The notes beneath the pieces were generated by a model that ran no database searches, was not told where the DNA came from, and saw nothing but the letters and a program-made list of their open reading frames with translations. Of a DNA stretch of 64,000 nt, positions 57,544 to 64,000 are shown piece after piece; position 1 is the first letter of the stretch, and every line of letters starts with the position of its first letter. The DNA comes from Elusimicrobium simillimum. Its GTDB lineage: Bacteria > Elusimicrobiota > Elusimicrobia > Elusimicrobiales > Elusimicrobiaceae. The DNA lies in assembly GCF_049639735.1 (NCBI RefSeq), contig NZ_JBEVVA010000003.1, positions 124,001-188,000 of the forward strand, in the 5' to 3' direction. The position numbers were made by a program, and so were the translations under genes.

Positions 57544-59904
57544 CTAAACAACTACTTTCATTTTTCTTGCCAGTACTTTAAATGATGATTCTTCTTTAAC
57601 CATAATCGGCAGTTTTTTTAGGCCCAAAAACACGTCTTCCTGGCCATAAAAAACGTCCGGCGCAAACGGCTGCTGTGACACGCTGGCCAAAAACTCTATT
57701 ATGGTAAGCGCGTTGTCTCTGGTAGGATCTTCTTTAAAGATCCCGCTTAAACTTTGCAGTCTTTCCTGCGCGGCCGCACGCACCTCGTCTATGTTTAATT
57801 TTAGGTTAAGACTGTTGGCGTCTTCCATCAATTCTTCCAGTCTGGCGGCGTCAACGTGGCCGGAGGATAATTCCTGTTTTAAATCCTCTTTTATAACAAA
57901 CTGCGCGGCGTATAAAAACGCCGGCGGCAACGGCGCGCCTATAAATTTAAGTTCGCGCAGCAGCGGGTATTGAGAGTCAAAAACCTCGTCAAACATTTGT
58001 GTTGTTTTATCGCGCACGTTTGTTATTATTTTTTTAACCACCATTCTTTGCGTGTCTTTAAATAAATCAGACAATGTGTAAGCGTCATTAAACAAGGCCT
58101 GCATTTCTTCCATAGCAATTTCTGTAGGTTTGTTTTTAATAATTTCTTTTATTTGTTCCACGCTTAAAGGCAGCTCTTTGGCGGAGTAACATACCAGCCT
58201 GTATTCCTGCGCGTAAAAAAGTACAAAGTGCAGCTTGTATGACTCCAGCGTAAATTTAGACGTAAACACAGCGCTGCCTATTATTGCTTTGGTGTTTTCC
58301 CCCTCTGTTATTTCATGCCGTTCGTCCGAGACTTTGTAAGAGAAAATAGTGTCGCAATGCTCGTCGTATATTAAAGAAATGGCGTAATGCGCGGCAGCCT
58401 TTTCAGGTGTGAAAGCGGCGTGTTTAATAAATTTTTCATAAACAATGCCGCCATTGCTGTACCCGGGTACATTGCTGGGCGCAAGCGCTAGTTTTGTAAT
58501 AAAGTCTGGCTCAATATCAACGCCTGTTAAGTTTTTGTTTAACTCTATTACGCGCGCGGCGTACTGCATAATCTGCACGGTTTCTATGCCGCTGATTTCG
58601 TCAAAAAACCAGCCGCAGCTTGTGTACATAAACATAGCGTTAAGCCCCATTTCCATCAGCTTAAGCGCGTTTTGTATATTTTGTTTACCTTTGTCGGTGG
58701 CGTTGTTTTGCAGGAAAGAGTTTATGGCCTCTTGGTTTCTGTCGGCAAGAATAACGGAGATATAGTTGTTTCTGGCAATCCACGGGTCATTAAAATATTC
58801 TTTGCCAAGCGTGTCAAAAGTTTTTATAGAGTGTTCTCTTATAAAATCAAGCGCGTCGCGCAGCGGGCCTCGCCACTTTTGGTTCCAGCCTTGGTGCATG
58901 CCGGAGTTGCACCCGCAGTCGCTACGCCAGCGTTCTACGCCGTGAAAGCAGCTCCAGGATGTATCTTCAAAAATAACGGCTTCATAGGTTGGCGGATTTT
59001 TTTCTAAAAACTCGCCGTAAATTGTAATTTGCGCAAGGTTATTGTCTTGCACATGTTTAAGGCAGTAGGCCAGCGCCATGTCGGCAAACTTTTGGTGGTG
59101 GCCGTAAGTTTCCCCGTCTGTGGCAATATGCACCAGCTCTGTTTGTGTTTGGCTGGCAGGCGTGTAAGCGCCCAAAAGGCGCGCGGCAAAATTCTCACCG
59201 CTTTTAAGAGTATCGCCAAAGGCTATGCCTTGCGATATAGGCCCGTCATAAAAAAACAATGTTATGGTTTTGCCGGAGGGCAAATTGAACAGATACGGGC
59301 GCTTAGGGTCCACTTTAGCGCCTGAAGTATCGGTCCAGTTTTTGTCGCCTATTTTGCGTACTCTGGCGCATTGGCCGGGGGCGAGAATGGTAAACTTAAT
59401 GCCGTACTCCGCCAGCAGCTCCAGCGTGGGCGTGTCGCAGGCGGTTTCGGCCAGCCACATGCCTTCGGGCATGCGGTTAAAACGTGACTTAAAATCTTCC
59501 ATCCCCCAAATAATTTGCGTGCGTTTATCGGCCTCGTTTGTAAGCGGCATTATCATGTGGTTGTACACCTGCGCTATGGCGCTGCCGTGGCCGGAAAAGT
59601 TTTTTTGAGACGCTTTGTCCGCGTCTAGTATGGCCTGGTAAACGTCGGCGTTGTTTTCTTTTAGCCATGAGAGTAGCGTCGGGCCAAAGTTGAAACTTAT
59701 TAAAGAATAATTGTCTACTAAAGCCGTTAAATCTTTATCCCCGTTAAGTACCCTTGAACTTGCGTTAGGCCCGTAGCATTCTGCGGTAATACGGGCGTTC
59801 CAGTCGTGATACGGCGCGGCGGACTCCTGAACCTCCACAGTCCCCGTCCATGCATTTTCCCTTGGCGGTTGGTAAAAATGCCCATGTATGCATAAATATT
59901 TCAT
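57544..59904 (-). CDS. GH57-type glycoside hydrolase (DUF3536-containing)
   Basis: Retaining alpha-glucan or mannan hydrolase family. The 786-residue product has a GH57 catalytic domain in the first half: YLCIHGHFYQPPRENAWTG at the N-terminus, PEGMWLAETACDTPTLELLA (nucleophile Glu region) and VHIATDGETYGHH (acid/base Asp region). The second half matches the DUF3536 extension. No signal peptide is seen, so it is cytoplasmic. TACAAT lies six bases before the ATG, without a ribosome binding site. It may act with the GH13 enzyme in storage-glucan use. Confidence 0.9.
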   Translation of the reverse strand: MKYLCIHGHFYQPPRENAWTGTVEVQESAAPYHDWNARITAECYGPNASSRVLNGDKDLTALVDNYSLISFNFGPTLLSWLKENNADVYQAILDADKASQKNFSGHGSAIAQVYNHMIMPLTNEADKRTQIIWGMEDFKSRFNRMPEGMWLAETACDTPTLELLAEYGIKFTILAPGQCARVRKIGDKNWTDTSGAKVDPKRPYLFNLPSGKTITLFFYDGPISQGIAFGDTLKSGENFAARLLGAYTPASQTQTELVHIATDGETYGHHQKFADMALAYCLKHVQDNNLAQITIYGEFLEKNPPTYEAVIFEDTSWSCFHGVERWRSDCGCNSGMHQGWNQKWRGPLRDALDFIREHSIKTFDTLGKEYFNDPWIARNNYISVILADRNQEAINSFLQNNATDKGKQNIQNALKLMEMGLNAMFMYTSCGWFFDEISGIETVQIMQYAARVIELNKNLTGVDIEPDFITKLALAPSNVPGYSNGGIVYEKFIKHAAFTPEKAAAHYAISLIYDEHCDTIFSYKVSDERHEITEGENTKAIIGSAVFTSKFTLESYKLHFVLFYAQEYRLVCYSAKELPLSVEQIKEIIKNKPTEIAMEEMQALFNDAYTLSDLFKDTQRMVVKKIITNVRDKTTQMFDEVFDSQYPLLRELKFIGAPLPPAFLYAAQFVIKEDLKQELSSGHVDAARLEELMEDANSLNLKLNIDEVRAAAQERLQSLSGIFKEDPTRDNALTIIEFLASVSQQPFAPDVFYGQEDVFLGLKKLPIMVKEESSFKVLARKMKVVV

Positions 59905-59910
59905 ACTTAC

Positions 59911-59916
59911 ATTGTA
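59911..59916 (-). promoter_or_regulatory. -10 hexamer six bases before the GH57 ATG
   Basis: Minus strand TACAAT, then GTAAGT, then ATG. A plus-strand TACAAT at about 59929 may serve phoH, so the region is a divergent promoter. Confidence 0.5.
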
Positions 59917-59972
59917 ATATTTTAATGCTACAATATGCTCAAGGGATTTTAAACTTTGAGTATGGAGAGCTT

Positions 59973-61304
59973 ATGACAAAAATATTTGTATTAGACACCA
60001 ACGTCCTTCTTCACGACGTTAAAGCCATAGAGGCTTTTGAGGATAATGATGTTGTAATTCCCATAGTAGTAATAGAAGAGTTAGACAATTTTAAAACCGA
60101 CGCCGACGACAGGGGTAAAAACGCCAGAGTAATATCCAGAACATTAGACGCCTACCGTGAAAAGGGCCGTCTTAGCGAAGGCGTACCCACAGAAGGCGGC
60201 GGCACTCTTAGAATAGAAATGGAGCGTGAAAAAGCTTTGCCCGCGGGTTTTATTTTTAATAAATCAGATAACGGCATTTTAAACATAGCCTACGCGCTTA
60301 AACAAAAAGAAGAAACCAAAAAAACCACTGCTAAAAAACCGGTAATAATTGTAACCAAAGACACAAATTTACGTTTAAAAGCCGAAGCTTTAGGTTTAGA
60401 AGCGCAGGACTACACCACAGATAAAATCAGCTACGACGAGCTTTACACCGGCGTGGCCGAGATTGAAGTAGACTCCGGCGTGATAGACGCGCTTTATAAA
60501 GATAAAAAAATACCCGTGCCCGGTGAACATACCTTTTACCCTAACCAGTATGTTATCTTAAAAGTTAACGACGGCAGCAAAAAATCCGCCATCGGCCGCG
60601 TGGGTAACAACGGCGAGCTTGTTATAAAGCTTTTGCCGCAGTCAGAACCTACCGCATGGGGCATAAAACCGCTTAATAAAGAACAGCGCTTTGCCATGGA
60701 ACTTTTGCTGGACGATTCACTTGACCTGGTAACCCTTGTTGGTTCAGCAGGCACAGGTAAAACTTTAATCAGCTTGGCCACAGGGCTGCAGAGAACTTTA
60801 GACGAAGAAAAGTACAGACGCCTTGTTGTGTGCCGCTCCGTAGTGCCGGTAGGTAAAGATATTGGCTTCTTGCCCGGCAGCAAAGAAGAAAAGCTGGAAG
60901 TATGGATGGGCGCTATTTACGATAACATGGCCTTCTTGGCTGACCGCAAAAACCCTGATGAAGGCGAAGAAAAAGCTAAATATATTTTAGATTCCGGTAA
61001 AGTGGAAATTGCTTCCATCACACACATAAGGGGCCGCAGCTTACCGCAGCAGTATATGATTGTGGACGACGCGCAAAACCTTACCCCGCATGAAATTAAA
61101 ACAATTCTTACCCGCGCGGGCGAGGGCACCAAGGTTGTTGTCACGGGCGACCCGTACCAGATTGATACGCCGTATTTAGACGCCGAGTCTAACGGTCTTA
61201 CATACCTGGTAGATAAGTTTAAAGGGCAAAAGAATTATGGGCATATTACGTTTACAAAAACGGAACGCAGTAAGCTGGCCGATATAGCCTCACACTTGTT
61301 ATAA
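59973..61304 (+). CDS. PhoH-family ATPase with N-terminal PIN domain (YlaK type)
   Basis: Couples a PIN ribonuclease-like domain to a PhoH helicase-like ATPase, probably in RNA metabolism. The start is MTKIFVLDTNVLLHDVKAIE (443 residues) with GGAGAG upstream. PIN acidic residues are in FVLDTNVLLHD, VIEELDNFK and VTKDTNLRLKAEALG; Walker A VGSAGTGKTLISLATG is at about residue 258 and Walker B YMIVDDAQNLTPHE near 365. A strong terminator follows. Confidence 0.94.
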   Translation: MTKIFVLDTNVLLHDVKAIEAFEDNDVVIPIVVIEELDNFKTDADDRGKNARVISRTLDAYREKGRLSEGVPTEGGGTLRIEMEREKALPAGFIFNKSDNGILNIAYALKQKEETKKTTAKKPVIIVTKDTNLRLKAEALGLEAQDYTTDKISYDELYTGVAEIEVDSGVIDALYKDKKIPVPGEHTFYPNQYVILKVNDGSKKSAIGRVGNNGELVIKLLPQSEPTAWGIKPLNKEQRFAMELLLDDSLDLVTLVGSAGTGKTLISLATGLQRTLDEEKYRRLVVCRSVVPVGKDIGFLPGSKEEKLEVWMGAIYDNMAFLADRKNPDEGEEKAKYILDSGKVEIASITHIRGRSLPQQYMIVDDAQNLTPHEIKTILTRAGEGTKVVVTGDPYQIDTPYLDAESNGLTYLVDKFKGQKNYGHITFTKTERSKLADIASHLL

Positions 61305-61312
61305 GAATAATA

Positions 61313-61346
61313 GTGCGCGGGCCTTTGGGTCCGCGCGCTTTTTTTA
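61313..61346 (+). terminator. Terminator of the phoH-type gene
   Basis: GCGCGG and CCGCGC arms around a 10-base loop, then a long T-run. Confidence 0.85.
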
Positions 61347-61378
61347 TTTTTTATTTTTTCCGCTTTTTGCGGGAGGGG

Positions 61379-61756
61379 TAGTTTCGCGCTTTGAGCGCGA
61401 TTTACTTTTTTTATCGTAAAAAAGTAAACAAAAATCTCGCCCCGCCTTTGTCGAGCAAGGTGCTTTTAAGGGTTTTTGAATAACTCGTAAAAAATTTTGC
61501 TGTAGTACGGCAACCTTATAAATTTTTTACTCAGACAGAATTCAAAAAATGCCCTTAAAAACTTTATGATGATTGCCTCTCCTTAATTGCGGGGGCAGGT
61601 CAAAAGCACTTATAGTTTAAAGGGGATTACGGCTAACGGCACTGATTTATTTCAGCGGGCCCTTTCGCTTTGCTTAGGGGTACGGCTTACGGCACTGATT
61701 TTATTTTAATGAGCCCTTGCGCTTCGCTTAGGGAATGGAAACGGCACTTGTTTTAT
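61379..61756 (+). repeat. 300-bp mosaic repeat, copy 3
   Basis: Homologous to 32105-32411 and 47978-48290 with GTTTCGCGCTTTGAGCGCGA at the left and the same palindrome. At its right end the ACGGCACTGATTT module occurs twice (about 61637 and 61688) before ACGGCACTTGTTTTATTTCC. No gene is seen. Confidence 0.92.
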
Positions 61757-61832
61757 TTCCTCTCCCTTTTAGGGGAGAGGAGGCCAACGCCGTAGGCGGG
61801 CTTGGTGAGGGTGATGTACACAAATATTCTGC
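61757..61832 (+). repeat. Short GC-rich module, copy 4
   Basis: TCCTCTCCCTTTTAGGGGAG, a variable middle, GGTGAGGGTGATGTACACAA. It directly continues the mosaic repeat, as at 48.3 kb. Confidence 0.8.
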
Positions 61833-61856
61833 AGTAAAGTTTAATTCGGGGGAATT

Positions 61857-62756
61857 ATGCTGGAGTTTAAAAATTATCTGGCATTTGAAAGGCAGCTTTC
61901 CGCCAATACAATTTCCGCTTATATGCGTGATGTAAAAGAATTCCTGCTTTTCTGCCAGGAAAATAATGTCGCGCCCGTTAACGCCAACACTGATTTTATG
62001 GACGAGTTTGTCTATCACCTTAAAACCCGCGGTCTCGCGCCCAAATCTGTTTTTAGAAAAACAGAAGCGGTAAAACATTATTATAAATTCCTTATAATCA
62101 ACGGCGATATTAAAGAAGACCCTTGCCGCTTTTTATCTTCCCCCAAACTTACCCAAAAAATACCGCAGCAGCTTAGCAAAGAGGAAATGCAGCGCCTGCT
62201 CTCTTTCCCCGCGCGTACTTTTAGCGAGGTCCGCACCGTCACAATTTTGGAATTACTGTACGCCTGCGGCCTGCGTGTGAGCGAGCTTGTAAATTTGCGC
62301 ATAGAAAACGTAAACTTAAAAGAACGCTGGGTATTAGCGTTTGGGAAAGGAGGCAAGCAGCGGTTTGTGCCCATGCACGAACGCGCCGTAAAAGTGTTGG
62401 AAAATTATTTATTTGAGCGTGAGAAAACACTTAAAGGCCGCGCGTCCGCGTCAGAGGTTTTTATAAACCGTGACGGCGGTAAGATAAACCGCGTAAGCGT
62501 GTGGAAAGATATTTCTGACCTTGGCAAACTGGCCGGTATACAAAAAAAGTTATACCCGCATTTACTGCGCCACACATTTGCCAGCCATATGCTTAGCGGC
62601 GGGGCGGACCTGAGAAGCTTGCAGGAAATGCTGGGCCATGCCAGCCTGCAGACAACGCAGATTTACACGCATGTAGATGTAACGGATTTGAAAGCAAAAC
62701 ATAAAATGTTTCACCCGCGCAGCAGCGGGAAAGTTGACTTAAAGGGGGAAGAATGA
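61857..62756 (+). CDS. xerD: Tyrosine recombinase XerD/XerC
   Basis: Site-specific recombinase that resolves chromosome dimers at dif during division. The 299-residue product has the N-terminal SAM-like core-binding domain (LEFKNYLAFERQLSANTISAY) and the catalytic residues Arg in ACGLRVSELVNL, His-x-x-Arg in HLLRHTFASHML, His in GHASLQTTQIYTH with the nucleophile Tyr. No accessory mobile genes lie nearby, which favours the housekeeping role. GGGGGA precedes the ATG. It overlaps cysK by four bases. Confidence 0.93.
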   Translation: MLEFKNYLAFERQLSANTISAYMRDVKEFLLFCQENNVAPVNANTDFMDEFVYHLKTRGLAPKSVFRKTEAVKHYYKFLIINGDIKEDPCRFLSSPKLTQKIPQQLSKEEMQRLLSFPARTFSEVRTVTILELLYACGLRVSELVNLRIENVNLKERWVLAFGKGGKQRFVPMHERAVKVLENYLFEREKTLKGRASASEVFINRDGGKINRVSVWKDISDLGKLAGIQKKLYPHLLRHTFASHMLSGGADLRSLQEMLGHASLQTTQIYTHVDVTDLKAKHKMFHPRSSGKVDLKGEE

Positions 62757-63664
62757 TTTATAAAAACTTGACGCAGACAGTAGGCAACACACCGCTTGTT
62801 CAAATAACAAAACTTGGCGGAGAGGCAAATATTTTTGCCAAGGTGGAAAGTTTCAATCCGCTTTCCAGCGTTAAAGACCGCTTGGCCTTAGGCATAATTA
62901 ACACGGCGGAAAAGGACGGCAAATTAAACCCCGGCGGCACCATTGTGGAGGCCAGCAGCGGCAACACCGGTATTGGCCTGGCGTTTATAGCCGCGCAAAG
63001 GGGATATAAATTAATTTTAACCATGCCCGAAAGTGTGAGTGTAGAGCGCCGCAGTATTTTGGCCGCGCTTGGCGCAAAGCTAGAGCTTACCGAAGGCCCC
63101 AAAGGCATGAAAGGCGCCATAGCCAAAGCGCAGGAAATTTTGGCGGAGAACAAAGAGTATTTTTTTGCCGACCAGTTTGGCAACCCCGCCAACCCCGCTA
63201 TTCACCGCGCTACAACCGCGCCTGAAATTATTGAATATATGCAGGGTAAAGTAGATATTTTTGTTGCGGGCGTAGGCACAGGCGGCACATTAACCGGTGT
63301 TGGGGAAGTACTTAAAGAGAAAAACCCCAATGTAAAAATAGTAGCGGTAGAGCCTTTTAAATCAGCCGTATTATCTGGCGAGCCGCCGGCCCCGCACGGG
63401 TTGCAGGGCATTGGCGCGGGCTTTGTGCCAAAGGTTTTAAACACAAAAATAATTGATGAAATTATAAAAGTAAAAGAAGAAGACGCTTACGCCACGGGCC
63501 GTGATTTGGCGCGGAAAGAAGGCATTTTCGCGGGTATAACCAGCGGCGCAGCCATGTGGGCCGCGCTGCAATTGGCCGCCAAAGCGGAAAATAAAGGTAA
63601 AAATATTGTGGTAATTTTGCCAGATACCGGGGAAAGATATCTGTCCACCCCATTATGGAACTAG
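62753..63664 (+). CDS. cysK: Cysteine synthase (O-acetylserine sulfhydrylase)
   Basis: PLP enzyme that makes cysteine from O-acetylserine and sulfide. The 303-residue product has the PLP lysine in ESFNPLSSVKDRLALGI at about residue 41, the substrate loop VEASSGNTGIGLAF, and the phosphate-binding GVGTGGTLTGVG. The C-terminal LPDTGERYLSTPLW is typical of CysK. It is translationally coupled to xerD. Homologues such as CysM and cystathionine synthases share motifs, but the length and end fit CysK. Confidence 0.95.
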   Translation: MIYKNLTQTVGNTPLVQITKLGGEANIFAKVESFNPLSSVKDRLALGIINTAEKDGKLNPGGTIVEASSGNTGIGLAFIAAQRGYKLILTMPESVSVERRSILAALGAKLELTEGPKGMKGAIAKAQEILAENKEYFFADQFGNPANPAIHRATTAPEIIEYMQGKVDIFVAGVGTGGTLTGVGEVLKEKNPNVKIVAVEPFKSAVLSGEPPAPHGLQGIGAGFVPKVLNTKIIDEIIKVKEEDAYATGRDLARKEGIFAGITSGAAMWAALQLAAKAENKGKNIVVILPDTGERYLSTPLWN

Positions 63665-63683
63665 CGGCGTACAAATAAAAATT

Positions 63684-63710
63684 TGCTGTAGGGGCGGAGC
63701 TAGTCTCCGC
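63684..63710 (+). repeat. 27-bp GC-rich palindromic repeat, copy 2
   Basis: GGGCGGAGCTAGTCTCCGCCC; nearly the inverse of the copy at 50503-50529. It could act as a transcript end after cysK. Nothing else is seen in 63711-63839 apart from an AT-rich stretch. Confidence 0.7.
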
Positions 63711-63839
63711 CCTTTGTCGCATAAAACAACTGCACTTGTTAAGCGGTAGATGTCCACGTCGGCGCGTTGGTGCGCCTCCTCAACATGACTTTATTTTATT
63801 ATTTTAATTTTTAAAGGATAGTGCTGTAGAAAATACTTT

Positions 63840-64000
63840 TTACATGCCTATATATTCCCCGCGGTTGTCGCATACCGTTGGGGAATTGGCTTGTTTCTCG
63901 CCGAAGAATGATGTGTACACTCTTACGGTTTGCGGGTTGTCTGAGGTAAGCTCTCTGTAATGCATAACAAGGTTATATGGTATAACCTTGGGCATACTTA
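63840..64000 (-). CDS. C-terminal end of an unidentified protein (cut by window end)
   Basis: On the minus strand the frame is open from the window edge to TAA at 63840-63842, about 53 codons, with normal protein-like composition (VIPYNLVMHYRELTSD, then VRVYTSFFGEKQANS and NRGEYIGM at the end). I do not recognise it. The start lies beyond the window or at an internal ATG. Confidence 0.5.
   Translation of the reverse strand, partial: SMPKVIPYNLVMHYRELTSDNPQTVRVYTSFFGEKQANSPTVCDNRGEYIGM

Noticed and set aside
61857..62756. XerD-type gene as integrase of a mobile element
   Set aside because: Housekeeping-like sequence coupled to cysK, with no tRNA target, excisionase or cargo genes nearby.

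Overview
The window looks like chromosomal DNA of an anaerobic, fermentative bacterium, most probably of the phylum Elusimicrobiota (Elusimicrobium-like). This is an inference from three things: several type IV pilin-like genes sharing an almost identical N-terminus, a compact rubrerythrin / thiol peroxidase / superoxide reductase / flavodiiron oxygen-defence cluster, and moderate GC with very AT-rich intergenic DNA. No rRNA, complete insertion sequence, prophage or CRISPR array was seen. Three tRNA genes are present: Val-CAC, Tyr-GTA and Cys-GCA.

Layout: 0-2.8 kb holds the end of the F1 ATP synthase operon (atpG end, atpD, atpC). 2.8-8.4 kb holds a membrane protein, a pilin, recA and clpC. 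8.4-13.4 kb holds ndk, a hydrolase-like protein and a peptidoglycan-recycling set (murQ, anmK, nagZ). 13.4-19 kb holds marC, an RDD protein, tRNA-Val, an exported protein, uvrB and birA. 19-24 kb holds an M3 peptidase, arginine decarboxylase plus agmatinase (putrescine synthesis) and an exported protein. 24-25.5 kb is an AT-rich gene desert with decayed repeats next to parB-parA. 27.5-34.4 kb holds pilins (one frameshifted), ribosomal genes rpsI and rplM, an NlpE-like lipoprotein, a methyltransferase, tRNA-Tyr, a metal transporter-like protein and a TreT-like glycosyltransferase. 34.4-43.8 kb holds tilS, a response regulator and the replication-origin block dnaA - oriC - dnaN - dciA-like - gyrB - gyrA. 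43.9-49.4 kb holds tRNA-Cys, a tandem pair of structured units and the oxygen-defence genes including a 52-residue rubredoxin. 49.4-64 kb holds lepB, a glycosyltransferase, GH13 and GH57 enzymes, a nucleoside phosphorylase, an AgcS symporter broken by an in-frame amber codon, corA, a pilin, phoH, xerD and cysK.

The most unusual content is intergenic. One element family (about 200 bp) keeps conserved flanks and a conserved 34-nt core while the inverted arms around the core differ completely between copies yet stay perfectly complementary within each copy (23.0, 44.3 and 53.3 kb, with relatives at 0.5 and 14.4 kb). Two tandem units behind tRNA-Cys behave in the same way: the internal stem shows compensatory changes, and each unit ends in a terminator with rewritten arms around the same GGTT loop. 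Long inverted repeats also enclose the ribosome binding sites of nagZ and of the NlpE-like gene. A 300-bp mosaic repeat occurs three times. A 60-bp repeat sits in tandem before gyrB and once before ndk.

Two regulatory patterns stand out. Six genes have a -10 hexamer exactly six bases before the ATG and no Shine-Dalgarno sequence, which suggests leaderless mRNAs. Three parS-like palindromes surround parAB, about 8-12 kb from the dnaA-box cluster. All functions are read from the sequence and family knowledge; nothing was searched against a database.
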